NCBI RefSeq assembly: GCF_023370115.1
Contig: NZ_CP097160.1
Span: 2,542,001 to 2,606,000, forward strand
Direction: 5' to 3'
Origin: Gulosibacter sediminis
GTDB taxonomy: Bacteria; Actinomycetota; Actinomycetes; Actinomycetales; Microbacteriaceae
Length of the DNA: 64,000 nucleotides
Below, piece after piece: positions 52,042-60,578 of this stretch; within the stretch, counting starts at the first letter, position 1, and each line of letters starts with the position of its first letter. Made by a program: the position numbers and the translations under genes. Below the pieces are notes generated by a model. That model saw nothing but the letters and a program-made list of their open reading frames with translations, ran no database searches and was not told where the DNA came from.

Positions 52042-52722
52042 CTACAGGTCGGCGACGCCGCGCACGCGGTGGCCGAGGGCGATCGCCTCGCCCGAGATGC
52101 CACCCGTGAGCGGCGAAACCAAGAACGCCACCAGGTTCGCGGTGTCGCCGGGCGTGCTCTGTCCCGGCTTGCCGGCACCGATCTCGGGGTCCGGCTCGGC
52201 GACAACGTTGCCGGGGTTCACCGTGTTCACCGTGATGCCGCTGCCCGCGACCGAGTCGGCGAGCGTCTTCGCCGCGACGTTGAGCGCGGCGTTGCGCACG
52301 GCCGCGCTGACGTTGCCGGTGAGGCGCGCGTTCTGCCCCGAAATGCCGACGATGCGGCCGTAGCCCGCCTCGCCCATCACCTCGAGCGCCGCGTTCGCCA
52401 CGCGCAGGAACGTGAGCGACTTACCCTCGATCGCCTCGCGCACCTGATCCGGGTCGGCGTGCCGCGCCGCGTCGAGCGTCTTCGCGGGCGGCGCCGCGGT
52501 AATCACGACGCCGTCGAGCCGGCCGTGCTCCGCGAGCACCGACGCGAAGCCCGCGCGCACCGACTCGTCGTCGCTCGCATCGAGTGTCAGCCCGCCGGCG
52601 CCGCTGCGCGAGGCCGACACGACCGTCGCCCCCTCGGCTTCGAGGCGGCGCACGATAACGCTGCCGAGGGTGCCGTTACCGCCAACGACGAGCACAACGC
52701 GGTCAGTGAGTTGCAGATCCAT
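52042..52722 (-). CDS. Short-chain dehydrogenase/reductase (SDR)
   Basis: A 226-residue SDR. The nucleotide motif is VVLVVGGNGTLGSVIVRRLEA. The catalytic triad is incomplete: the tyrosine position of the YxxxK motif appears as NARLTGNVSAAVRNAALNVA, so the protein may be degenerate or use a different residue. It may act as a non-catalytic NAD-binding protein. TACTGT lies exactly six bases before the ATG at 52722, suggesting a leaderless transcript; the gene is divergent from the PaiB-like gene. Confidence 0.8.
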   Translation of the reverse strand: MDLQLTDRVVLVVGGNGTLGSVIVRRLEAEGATVVSASRSGAGGLTLDASDDESVRAGFASVLAEHGRLDGVVITAAPPAKTLDAARHADPDQVREAIEGKSLTFLRVANAALEVMGEAGYGRIVGISGQNARLTGNVSAAVRNAALNVAAKTLADSVAGSGITVNTVNPGNVVAEPDPEIGAGKPGQSTPGDTANLVAFLVSPLTGGISGEAIALGHRVRGVADL

Positions 52723-52782
52723 GGGCACACAGTAACGAAGCGCGGTGAGCCAAACCACGGATGCCGTAACTAAGGTCGCAGC

Positions 52783-53400
52783 ATGCGTCACACTCCGCAC
52801 TTCCTGCTCACCGACCCCGCCGAAGTGAAGCGACTCATCCGCGAGAACCCGTGGGCAACGTTTGTGTCGAACACCGCGAACGGTCTCCTCGCCTCGCACT
52901 ACCCGGTGATCCTCGACGAATCGGCCGACGACATCGTGCTCCTCTCGCACTTCGGCCGCCCCGACGACGCGGCGCTCGAGCTCGGCGAGCACGAACTACT
53001 CGTGATCATTCAGGGCCCGCACGACTACGTCTCGCCCAGCTGGTACGACGAGGGCCAGGTGGTGCCTACCTGGAATCACGTCACCGCCCACCTCTACGGC
53101 GTGCCCGAGATCCTCAGCGACGAGGAGAACTACGAGGTGCTCTCGAACCTCACCGACCACTTCGAGCAGCACTTCCCCCAGGGCCGCCGCCTCGCCGACG
53201 ACCCCGAGGGTACGCGGCGCATGGCGAAGGGCACGACGGGCCTTCGGATGCGCGTGACCCGCTTCGACGCGCGGGCCAAGTTGAGCCAGAACAAGGCCGA
53301 GCACGTCGTCGAGCGCGTCACGAACGAACTGGATGCCCGCAACCCGCGGCTCGCGCGCGAGATGCGGCAGGCGCGCGAGGAGCCCGATGCGCGTGGCTGA
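52783..53400 (+). CDS. PaiB-like FMN-binding protein
   Basis: A 205-residue protein of the PaiB/FMN-binding split-barrel family (PaiB is the negative regulator of sporulation and degradative-enzyme genes in Bacillus). Hallmarks are NPWATFVSNTANGLLASHYPVIL, HDYVSPSWYDEGQVVPTWNHVTAH and the C-terminal KLSQNKAEHVVERV. It probably binds flavin; a regulatory or enzymatic role is not settled for the family. TAAGGT lies exactly six bases before the ATG, so a leaderless transcript is likely. A tiny ORF follows 15 bases later. Confidence 0.87.
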   Translation: MRHTPHFLLTDPAEVKRLIRENPWATFVSNTANGLLASHYPVILDESADDIVLLSHFGRPDDAALELGEHELLVIIQGPHDYVSPSWYDEGQVVPTWNHVTAHLYGVPEILSDEENYEVLSNLTDHFEQHFPQGRRLADDPEGTRRMAKGTTGLRMRVTRFDARAKLSQNKAEHVVERVTNELDARNPRLAREMRQAREEPDARG

Positions 53401-53415
53401 GCCGGGGAGCGGATC

Positions 53416-53592
53416 GTGACTTCCGAGCAGACCGCGCTCCTCGAGCGCATCCGCGCCCGCCTCACCGCTGAGCGCGGGGTGCGCGAAGTGCCGATATTCG
53501 GTGGCGTCTCGGTGCTCGTCGGCGGCAAGCTGCTGGTCGCCACGCGCGGGTCGGATGTCGCCGGAGAAGACGATGACCTCGACGATCGCTGA
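53416..53592 (+). CDS. 58-residue TfoX N-terminal-like protein, short or truncated
   Basis: A small reading frame starting GTG at 53416 after GGGGAGC. The protein LLERIRARLTAERGVREVPI followed by FGGVSVLVGGKLLVATRGSD has the helix-then-MFGG-type hairpin of the TfoX N-terminal domain, but ends after 58 residues with an acidic DDDLDDR tail, about half the usual domain. It follows the PaiB-like gene by 15 bases and keeps the codon style of a real gene. It may be an intact mini-protein or the remains of a longer TfoX-like gene. Confidence 0.45.
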   Translation: MTSEQTALLERIRARLTAERGVREVPIFGGVSVLVGGKLLVATRGSDVAGEDDDLDDR

Positions 53593-53683
53593 CACGAGGT
53601 CATGCGGGGGGGACGTCGTCGAGTTCGCAGGGCAAGGGCTCGACGCGAGTTGACGGAGTTCGGCGGTCGACCAGGGTCGAGGC

Positions 53684-54157
53684 TCAGCCCAGCGAATTTA
53701 GACGAACGATCGTTGCATGGATCGGCCAGAACATCGACCAAGGCAAGGGTGTCCCGAGCGCTGACCCTTCGAGGAATGTTAGGTGCGCAAGCCAACCGTC
53801 GCGATACGAACTGACGAGGTCGGTGAGACCGGAGTGGGTCAACGTGAGCCTCGTCCCGTCGCCATGAGGAGTCATGCTCCACGCGACATCGGTGCGAGGC
53901 TCATCGGGGAACTTCCACGAATAGGTCAACGAACTCAAGACGTCACACTTCACAACCGTCGACTCACATAGGTAGCCGTCGCCATGGTCGATCGCGAACG
54001 ACGACCCCGAAGAAATCGAGCCCGAGACGACCGTCCCGAGCCACTCTCCTATGTGAGACGGCGCGGTCAGGGTCTCCCATGCGCGGATGACTGGAGCGTC
54101 GATGACCCAGTCGACATGCAACTTTGACTCGTCGGTCTCTGTCGAAACTAACGGCAT
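53684..54157 (-). CDS. AHSA1/SRPBCC-family protein
   Basis: A 157-residue protein of the AHSA1-like branch of the START/SRPBCC fold. WVIDAPVIRAWETLTAPSHIGEWLG is the standard N-terminal strand-helix and LTLTHSGLTDLVSSYRDGWLAHLTFLEG the C-terminal helix region. Such proteins bind hydrophobic ligands or act as co-chaperones. TAGCGT lies exactly six bases before the ATG. Base composition is less GC-rich than its neighbours, which may indicate transfer. The role is unknown. Confidence 0.8.
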   Translation of the reverse strand: MPLVSTETDESKLHVDWVIDAPVIRAWETLTAPSHIGEWLGTVVSGSISSGSSFAIDHGDGYLCESTVVKCDVLSSLTYSWKFPDEPRTDVAWSMTPHGDGTRLTLTHSGLTDLVSSYRDGWLAHLTFLEGSALGTPLPWSMFWPIHATIVRLNSLG

Positions 54158-54202
54158 CTCACTACGCTATCGCATCGGTCTGCTTCACCGTTTCCGTGGG
54201 AA

Positions 54203-55225
54203 TCAGCCGAGTGCCGGGCGTATCTCGCGCGAGATGACGTCGAGCTGGCGCAGGTTGAAGTCGACGCCAAGCGCGTTCGGCACTGTCACGAGCACCGTGT
54301 CGGCCTCCTGCACGGCTGCGTCCTGGCGCAGCTGCTCGACCAGCGCATCCGGCTCCCCGATGTAGCTGCGGCCGAAGCGGGCGATCTCACCGACGTCGAT
54401 GTAGCCGACCTGGTCGACCGACTCGGCCTGCGCGCGCACGCCGAAGTAGCGGCGCGACTCGTCGTCGATGATCGGGATGATGCTGCGCGAGACGCTCACG
54501 CGCGGGGTGCGGGCATGCCCGGCCTCGCGCCAGGCCTCGCGGAACTGGCGGATCTGCTCGGCCTGCGCATCCCCCATCTCAGCCCCGGTGTCTTCGGTGA
54601 GCAGAGTGGAGGACATGAGGTTGAGGCCCTGCTCGGCGGCCCAGACGGCCGTCTTGCGCGAGCCGGCGCCCCACCAGATGCGGTCGCGCAGTCCTGGCGA
54701 CCGCGGCATGATCGGCTGCGCGTCGACCGAGTGCGAGCGGCGCGGGTCGGGGTTTGCGACGCCGGCGCCGTCGATCGCGCGCAGGAAGACGTCGGTGGCG
54801 TGGCGGGCCATGTCGGCACCGTCGGTGTCGCCTTCGTCGGGGATGTGCCCGAACGCGCGGTAGCCCGCGATGACCGGCTCGGGTGAGCCGCGGCTCACGC
54901 CGAGCTGCAGGCGACCGTCGGCGATGAGGTCGGCGACCGCCGCATCCTCGGCCATGTAGAGCGGGTTCTCGTAGCGCATGTCGATGACGCCCGTGCCGAG
55001 CTCGATCTTCGACGTGCGCGCGCCGATCGCGCTGAGCAGCGGGAACGGAGCCGAGTGCTGCTGCGCGAAGTGATGCACGCGGAAGTAGGCACCGTCGATG
55101 CCGACCTCCTCTGCGCCGACCGCGAGGTCAATTGCCTGGTGCAGGACGTCGCTCGCGGTGCGCACCTGCGAGCCGGGCACGTCCATCCAGTGCCCGAACG
55201 AGAGAAAGCCGATCTTGGTTGCCAT
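54203..55225 (-). CDS. LLM-class flavin/F420-dependent oxidoreductase
   Basis: A 340-residue luciferase-like monooxygenase or F420-dependent reductase. MATKIGFLSFGHW, AYFRVHHFAQQHSAPFPLLS, LGTGVIDMRYENPLYMAEDAA and DGRLQLGVSRGSPEP are the characteristic N-terminal segments, and IWWGAGSRKTAVWAAEQGLN the later barrel strand. The ATG at 55225 matches the family start. It is the second LLM gene in the window. Substrate unknown. Confidence 0.87.
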   Translation of the reverse strand: MATKIGFLSFGHWMDVPGSQVRTASDVLHQAIDLAVGAEEVGIDGAYFRVHHFAQQHSAPFPLLSAIGARTSKIELGTGVIDMRYENPLYMAEDAAVADLIADGRLQLGVSRGSPEPVIAGYRAFGHIPDEGDTDGADMARHATDVFLRAIDGAGVANPDPRRSHSVDAQPIMPRSPGLRDRIWWGAGSRKTAVWAAEQGLNLMSSTLLTEDTGAEMGDAQAEQIRQFREAWREAGHARTPRVSVSRSIIPIIDDESRRYFGVRAQAESVDQVGYIDVGEIARFGRSYIGEPDALVEQLRQDAAVQEADTVLVTVPNALGVDFNLRQLDVISREIRPALG

Positions 55226-55366
55226 GTTGATGAGAACGCATTGGTGGCGCGGGTATTCCGAGGTTCTCGCCCGCAACCCCTCCGGTTGTCAGTCGCCGAC
55301 GAATTCGTTGACGGCGTAGTTGCGCAGCTCGGCGAGCGTCGGCTGTTTCGTGACACCGGCGAACAA

Positions 55367-55813
55367 CTACGCTGGGCTGGCGCTCTCGACCGGCTCGGGC
55401 TCGCAATATTCGACGTCGCCGAACAAGGCGAGGCCGCCGAAGTCGACGGTGGCGTCGCCCTCGTAGACGTGCTGCTCGAGGATGATCCAGGCGTTCGCCT
55501 CGGTCACACCGCGCTCGGCTGCCGCCTGGCGGAGCTTCGCGACCTGCTCGGCGCTGAGGTCACGGTCGCCCGCGAGCTCGGCGATGACGGCGTCGGCGGG
55601 GCGGGTCTCGCTGAAGCCGGCCTCGAGAAAGTCGACGTCGTAATAGTCGTCGCCGGCGTCAGCGACGAACTGGCTCTCGTCGACGTCATCGGGCGACAGA
55701 TACTCGACGAACGCCGGGTCGTTCTCGACAACGCCCACCCAGATCGCGGAGCACCGAAGCTGCTTGTCGGCGACAAAGCGCGGGTCAGCAAACCGGTCGA
55801 TGAAGTCAAGCAT
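55367..55813 (-). CDS. Imm22-like immunity protein
   Basis: A 148-residue acidic protein resembling the Imm22 family of toxin-immunity proteins: a strand CSAIWVGVVENDPAFVEYLS, then DYYDVDFLEAGFSE (the conserved YD-DFLE box), and a C-terminal helical EANAWIILEQHVYEGD. GGAAGGGG lies before the ATG at 55813; an upstream extension has no similarity. Imm22 proteins neutralise polymorphic or contact-dependent toxins, but no such toxin gene is beside it. A truncated RelE-type gene abuts its 5' end in the opposite direction. Confidence 0.55.
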   Translation of the reverse strand: MLDFIDRFADPRFVADKQLRCSAIWVGVVENDPAFVEYLSPDDVDESQFVADAGDDYYDVDFLEAGFSETRPADAVIAELAGDRDLSAEQVAKLRQAAAERGVTEANAWIILEQHVYEGDATVDFGGLALFGDVEYCEPEPVESASPA

Positions 55814-55828
55814 GAGGCCCCTTCCGGC

Positions 55829-56038
55829 GTGCTCGAGTGTGGTGAGCGGAGACGCATCCTCAAGGCCATCGACACGCTGGCCCACGATCCTCGCCCTTCC
55901 GGGTGCAAGCAGCTCAAAGGCGGTGCGGACGAGCTGCGCGTTCGTGTGGGCGACTTTCGCGTTCTCTACGACGTGAACGATGCCGAGGTCGTGATTCTCG
56001 TGCTCCGCGTCGGTCACCGTCGCGAGATATATCGCTGA
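55829..56038 (+). pseudogene. Truncated RelE/ParE-type toxin
   Basis: The frame encodes RRRILKAIDTLAHDPRPSGC and then KQLKGGADELRVRVGDFRVL up to RVGHRREIYR, the C-terminal two-thirds of a RelE/ParE-superfamily mRNA interferase, with the catalytic-region residues near the end intact. The N-terminal strand-helix (about 20-25 residues, usually beginning MYEIRFTP-like) is missing; a GTG at 55829 would start only a 69-residue fragment. No antitoxin gene is present. Best read as a decayed toxin-antitoxin locus, though a shortened protein cannot be excluded. Confidence 0.6.
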
Positions 56039-56106
56039 CCCCACGCTCGAAGCAGACAGAGGCCTGCCACCCGCGCCGAAACGACCCCGCGAACTAGGCT
56101 CTGGGC

Positions 56107-56847
56107 ATGGGTGCATCGACACAACGGTTGGAGGTCGTGTCGCAGCTCTGGCACGAGCTCCAACGCGTGCGACCCGATTCACGGGCGTTAATTGCGCTCG
56201 ACGGGTTCGACGGGGCTGGCAAGTCGCATCTGTCGTCCGAAATTGCCGAGTGCGCTCGGTCCACCGGCGGTCGACCGCTTGTTCGCGTCAGTATCGATGG
56301 CTTCCACCATCCGCGATCCGTGCGCCGCGCGGGCGGGAACGGTCCCGAAGGTTTCTATCGCGCCTCATACCGGTACCCGGATTTCCGTCGATGTGTAGTC
56401 GAGCCACTGCGCAGCGGTGCGCCGATCACGTCGGCGATCTGGGACGTCGCGCGAGACGAGCCGGTGGTCGCCGCCCCGGTTACCGTGCCTCCACACGCGA
56501 TCGTGCTCGTTGATGGCATATTCCTGCACCGGCCCGAACTCATCGACGTCTGGGACGCGACGGTCTGGCTCGAGGTGCCCTTCGCCGTCAGCGTCCCGCG
56601 TGGGAATGCGCGCTTCGCCGATGAGCATGATGCAGACCCAGAAGCACCGTCGAACCACCGGTATGTGCAAGGGCAGCGACTCTATCTGCAAGAAGCGCAG
56701 CCCAGCGCCCACGCTGACTGGGTCTTCGACAACACCGATCTCACACGGCCACAGCTGCGAGCTCGCAACGGGTTCAGCGCACCGTCCTCAGTTGCGCGGC
56801 CCTCGCTTCTCGCGCGACGGGCACCAGTGCGACACTGGGGGGCATGA
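56107..56847 (+). CDS. Uridine-kinase-like P-loop protein
   Basis: A 246-residue P-loop kinase. The Walker A is GFDGAGKSHLSSEIA (about residue 33). VRVSIDGFHHPRSVRRAGGN and GFYRASYRYPDFRRCVV correspond to the uridine-kinase/phosphoribulokinase substrate region, and AIVLVDGIFLHRPEL is Walker B. The C-terminal ~30 residues are extra and low-complexity. TAGGCT lies exactly six bases before the ATG. The end overlaps the next gene start by four bases. Actual substrate (a nucleoside or other small molecule) is unknown. Confidence 0.8.
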   Translation: MGASTQRLEVVSQLWHELQRVRPDSRALIALDGFDGAGKSHLSSEIAECARSTGGRPLVRVSIDGFHHPRSVRRAGGNGPEGFYRASYRYPDFRRCVVEPLRSGAPITSAIWDVARDEPVVAAPVTVPPHAIVLVDGIFLHRPELIDVWDATVWLEVPFAVSVPRGNARFADEHDADPEAPSNHRYVQGQRLYLQEAQPSAHADWVFDNTDLTRPQLRARNGFSAPSSVARPSLLARRAPVRHWGA

Positions 56848-57437
56848 CGAGCGTGTACCTCTCGACCGATCCGAAGGCCGACGAACTGTTGGCCACCGAC
56901 CGCTTCGCACTGCTCGTGGGCATGCTCCTCGACCAGCAGGTGCCGATGGAGACCGCGTTCGCCGGCCCCCAGAAGCTCGTCGAGCGGCTCGGCGAGTTCT
57001 CGCCCGGAGCGCTGGCGGCACTCGATGAGGATGCGCTGCTCGCGGCATTCAAGCTGACGCCGGCCGTGCACCGCTTCCCCGGCTCGATGGCTACCCGCGT
57101 GCAGTCGCTCGCCCGCGCGATCGTCGACGACTACGACGGCGACACGGCCGCGATCTGGACGGCGCCCGGCAAGACCGGCGGCGCACCGACAGGCGCCGAG
57201 GTGCTGCTTCGGCTCAAGGCGCTGCCAGGCTTCGGCGAGCAGAAGGCGAAGATCTTCCTCGCACTGCTTGGCAAGCAGTTCGGACTCGAAGCCGAGGGCT
57301 GGCGCGAGGCAGCGGGCGACTACGGCCCCGAAGACGCCTTCCGCTCGATCGCCGACGTGGTCGACGAGACCTCGCTGCAGCGCGTGCGCGAGACAAAGAA
57401 GGCGCTGAAGGCCGCGGCCAAGAAGGGGCAATCATGA
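56844..57437 (+). CDS. HhH-GPD-family base-excision repair protein
   Basis: A 197-residue protein. LLVGMLLDQQVPMETAFAGPQKL is the N-terminal helix set and LLRLKALPGFGEQKAKIFLALLGKQ is the helix-hairpin-helix typical of the HhH-GPD (DNA glycosylase) superfamily, here the compact actinobacterial type often annotated as base-excision repair protein. No iron-sulfur cluster cysteines are present. Its start overlaps the kinase gene and its end overlaps the acetyltransferase gene (ATGA), so the three form an operon. Confidence 0.85.
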   Translation: MTSVYLSTDPKADELLATDRFALLVGMLLDQQVPMETAFAGPQKLVERLGEFSPGALAALDEDALLAAFKLTPAVHRFPGSMATRVQSLARAIVDDYDGDTAAIWTAPGKTGGAPTGAEVLLRLKALPGFGEQKAKIFLALLGKQFGLEAEGWREAAGDYGPEDAFRSIADVVDETSLQRVRETKKALKAAAKKGQS

Positions 57438-57892
57438 GCAAAGCAGACATCACCGTGCGGCCGATCGAGGCGAGCGACGAGCCGCGCTGGCGCGAGCTGT
57501 TCCGCGGCTATCGGGCGTTCTACCAGCAACCCGACAGTGAGGATGCGGTCTCCCGCGTCTGGTCGTGGGTCACTGATCCGAACCACGAAGTGACCGGCCT
57601 CGCCGCCGTCGCCGAGGGCCGCGTCGTCGCGATGGCCCACTACCGACGCTTCGCCCGCCCCTCCACCGCATCCGTGGGAATCTGGCTCGATGATCTCTTC
57701 ACCGAGCCCGACATTCGCGGCGGCGGTGCCGCCCGAGCGCTCATCACGCGGGTTCGCGAAATCGCAGGCGCGGAAGGATGCTCGGTCGTGCGCGGCATCA
57801 CGGCCGAGGACAACCACCGGGCGCAGGCGCTCTACGACCAGCTCGCGAGCCGCACGAACTGGGTAACCTACGACGCGGCCCCGCTGACTTAG
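57434..57892 (+). CDS. GNAT-family N-acetyltransferase
   Basis: A 152-residue GNAT. VRPIEASDEPRWRELFRGYR is the N-terminal strand-helix, DDLFTEPDIRGGGAARALIT the acetyl-CoA loop (about residues 89-108) and EDNHRAQALYDQLASRTNWV motif B. The form resembles histone/spermidine-type GNATs. It overlaps the preceding HhH-GPD gene by four bases and converges with the large membrane protein gene five bases away. Confidence 0.87.
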   Translation: MSKADITVRPIEASDEPRWRELFRGYRAFYQQPDSEDAVSRVWSWVTDPNHEVTGLAAVAEGRVVAMAHYRRFARPSTASVGIWLDDLFTEPDIRGGGAARALITRVREIAGAEGCSVVRGITAEDNHRAQALYDQLASRTNWVTYDAAPLT

Positions 57893-57896
57893 GCGG

Positions 57897-60578
57897 CTAC
57901 TCGCTCGCGCGAATCACCTCGAGCGCGCGTTCCGAAACTTCCTCGCTCTGATCGGCGAGCGTCGACACGAGCCGGTCGAGGTCGGCGACCTGCGCCTCCC
58001 ACTCGGGGCCGCGCTGCTGCTTCGGCGGCAGACTCTCGAGCGCCTGCGCCTGTCGCCAGGCGGTGACAAGCGCGGTCTCGTACAGGCGCTGGTCGGCCTG
58101 CGCCGCATCCCCCTTCTCGCCCGTGCCCGCGCCGAGCACCGCGACCATGTCGAGCCGCGAGAGGTCGAGCCCGAGTGCGAGCTGCTCGAGGCGCGAGCGG
58201 ATGCCCGAAAGTTGCGCACGCGCTGCCGCACCGGCACGTCGGCTGCGCACTGCCTCGAGCGCGATTCCACCCAGCACGAGCACCGTCTGCAGCGCGCCCC
58301 ACACGGCAAAGGTGACCGTCCAGAACACGCCGCTCGTGTCTTCCTCGGCAATCTCCATGTGGTTGTACTCGAGGGTGCGCCCGAGCTCGCCGAGTTCGAA
58401 CGCGATGTAGGTGCCGGTTTCGATCGGATGCTCCCTCTCGACCTCGCGCGGGCGCAATTCGGTCGCGAGGAAGTAGTAGGCGCCAAGCCGACTGTCGACG
58501 CCGGCTGAGATTTCACCGGTCAGTGGTAGGCCGATCGAGTAACTGCCGTCCTCCATCACCCAAATTGGCAGAATGGCCTGGCCGAGCCGAATGTCGCCCG
58601 TCGCCGCGTCGAACACCTCGGGATATTCGCTCGAGACGTCGGCTTCGAGCCGGTCATACATCTCAAGCAGGTCGGGGTAGGCGATTTCATAATGATCGCT
58701 GTCAGGAATCGGCGCGAGGTTCGGGAGATACCCCTCGGCCGGCAGAATCGTCACCGTCAGGTCAATTTCTGTGGGGAACAGCCCAATCTTCGGGTCGCCC
58801 TCGGCTGCCCGCTCCATCCAGTCGCGCACGTGCTCGAGTGAGATGGATTCGTAGTTGGTCGTCGCGTCAGAGATCAGCGCATCTGACTCGAAGTTCGGCA
58901 GCAGTTCCATGTCGCCGTAGATCTGCATGCTCGCCAGCGGCACATCACCGATGACTTCACGGCCGTAGCCGGTGGGCTCGCCCGCCTCCGCGAATGAGGC
59001 GAACATGCCCGCGAGCAGCGCAACCACAATCGGTGCCACAACGCCGAACCCCGCCATGGCGGCGAGGGTCTTGTTGTCGGTGTTCCTTAGCGCGCCCCGA
59101 CTCGCCGCGTCGTCGTTCGTCGCTTCGACCTGCTCGAACGCGAGCAGCACGCGCTCGGCCGGCACGAGCGCACCGAATTCGCTCGGCTCGGGCAGGCCAA
59201 GCGAGCCGCGCAGCTCCGTCTGCGATTCCGTTGCCCCCGCAGAGGTCGCCCGGATGCGCTCCACCGCTCGGGTGCGCGCGCTGCCGGTGATCTTCGTCGC
59301 GCCGAGAATCTTGTCGAGCGTCGTAACCATGTGCGTCTCGACCGTGCTCCAGCGCTGCAGCAGCTCACTCTGCGCGCGCACCGCATCCGCACCTTCCGGG
59401 TCGTCATGCCCGTCGGTCAGCACCTTGCTCTCGCGCACAAGCGCGAGCATCGCGGTGCGCTGCGACTCGAGTGCTGTGATCTCGTTGCGCCCCAGGTGCC
59501 TCGTGTTGCGCAGAATCTCGCCGATCGCCTGCGTGATCGGCAGCGCAAGTCGCGCGAGCACGGTGTCGGAGTTCGCGTGGCCGACTCGCAGCGATGCGGC
59601 CGCCGCCAGCGAGTCTGCCTTGCGCGCGAGCGTCGCAACGTCAGTTTCGAAGGCGTCGAGGTCTGCGGGTGCGGCTGACACGCTCGAATGCACGGCGGCG
59701 TTCGAGTCGATCAGGTCGCGCTCGAGCGCTTGTTCAACGCGGGCAAGCTCGAGGCTCGATTCGCGCACCGCCTCCCAATCCTTGCGAAGTCGCTTGCGCG
59801 CCTTCGCCGCATCCCGCCCCTTGAAGAACCCCTGCGCATCAGAAAGCAGCGCCTCGGCCGTCGAGAACTGCATTTCGAGCGTGTCGAGCTCGAGCACGAT
59901 CCTCGCGAGCTGCAGCCGGGCCCGATCGAAGCGGCCGCGTTGGGCGCGTGCAGAGCGAACCTCGCGAATGTAGGCGAGCAGAAACCAGACGGATGCGAGC
60001 AGCGGCAGCGCGGTGAGGGCACCCCACAGCAGCGGCGAGCGCGTGGCGCCGTCGAACAGCGTGTCGGCCGCTGTGATGCTCGCGCCGACGACCGCGCCCG
60101 CGCCGTGGCCCATCGTGAGGTTGTTCATGAGCGTCTCACGCACGGCGGTCAGCTCGGAGTAGCGGTCTTCGTCACCGCCCACCACACCGACGCGACTGGC
60201 TCGCGGCAGCGAGAGGTCGAGATCGTCGGCGTCGTATCCGATCGAAAGCAGAATGTCGACGCCGTCGGGTAGCTCGCCGTTGATGTACTCGTCCCACTCG
60301 AGCTCCCGCTCGACCACCATCATCGTGATCGGCTCGTAGGCCACCGCCCCGTGTACTTCGGCGGCAGCCTCGACCGTCTCTTGCGTGATGCCATAGGGCA
60401 GCCCGTCTTCGACGATGTAGTGAATTCGTGCCTCTGGCTGCGCCGCGACCTGCGAGTAGCCGAACATTCCGAGCACGCCCGCGGCAACTGCGAGTGCGAT
60501 CGCGAAGATGAGCCACGCCCTCGCACGTCGATACGAGGGAGTCCGCTGCGGAGCCTGCGGGGCACGGTGGTCGGGCAT
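57897..60578 (-). CDS. Large four-helix membrane protein of unknown function
   Basis: An 893-residue protein I do not recognise with confidence (possibly of the DUF5129 group). Four membrane helices are clear at about 21-42, 185-207, 503-525 and 748-770. They separate an outside domain of ~140 residues, a cytosolic coiled-coil-rich stretch of ~300, a second outside domain of ~220 and a cytosolic helical tail of ~120. The outside parts are acidic. TAGTAT lies exactly six bases before the ATG, so the message is probably leaderless. No neighbouring gene suggests a role; a cell-envelope or septation function is conceivable. Confidence 0.8.
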   Translation of the reverse strand: MPDHRAPQAPQRTPSYRRARAWLIFAIALAVAAGVLGMFGYSQVAAQPEARIHYIVEDGLPYGITQETVEAAAEVHGAVAYEPITMMVVERELEWDEYINGELPDGVDILLSIGYDADDLDLSLPRASRVGVVGGDEDRYSELTAVRETLMNNLTMGHGAGAVVGASITAADTLFDGATRSPLLWGALTALPLLASVWFLLAYIREVRSARAQRGRFDRARLQLARIVLELDTLEMQFSTAEALLSDAQGFFKGRDAAKARKRLRKDWEAVRESSLELARVEQALERDLIDSNAAVHSSVSAAPADLDAFETDVATLARKADSLAAAASLRVGHANSDTVLARLALPITQAIGEILRNTRHLGRNEITALESQRTAMLALVRESKVLTDGHDDPEGADAVRAQSELLQRWSTVETHMVTTLDKILGATKITGSARTRAVERIRATSAGATESQTELRGSLGLPEPSEFGALVPAERVLLAFEQVEATNDDAASRGALRNTDNKTLAAMAGFGVVAPIVVALLAGMFASFAEAGEPTGYGREVIGDVPLASMQIYGDMELLPNFESDALISDATTNYESISLEHVRDWMERAAEGDPKIGLFPTEIDLTVTILPAEGYLPNLAPIPDSDHYEIAYPDLLEMYDRLEADVSSEYPEVFDAATGDIRLGQAILPIWVMEDGSYSIGLPLTGEISAGVDSRLGAYYFLATELRPREVEREHPIETGTYIAFELGELGRTLEYNHMEIAEEDTSGVFWTVTFAVWGALQTVLVLGGIALEAVRSRRAGAAARAQLSGIRSRLEQLALGLDLSRLDMVAVLGAGTGEKGDAAQADQRLYETALVTAWRQAQALESLPPKQQRGPEWEAQVADLDRLVSTLADQSEEVSERALEVIRASE

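Noticed and set aside
52042-52992. Longer SDR start at 52992
   Set aside because: Codons before 52722 overlap the divergent PaiB-like gene and have no SDR similarity, while the motif VVLVVGGNGTLG lies at the normal distance from the ATG at 52722.
55290-55366. Short peptide frame continuing in phase after the Imm22-like stop codon
   Set aside because: About 25 codons, no start signal. It may be the remnant of another gene's 3' end, but too short to name.
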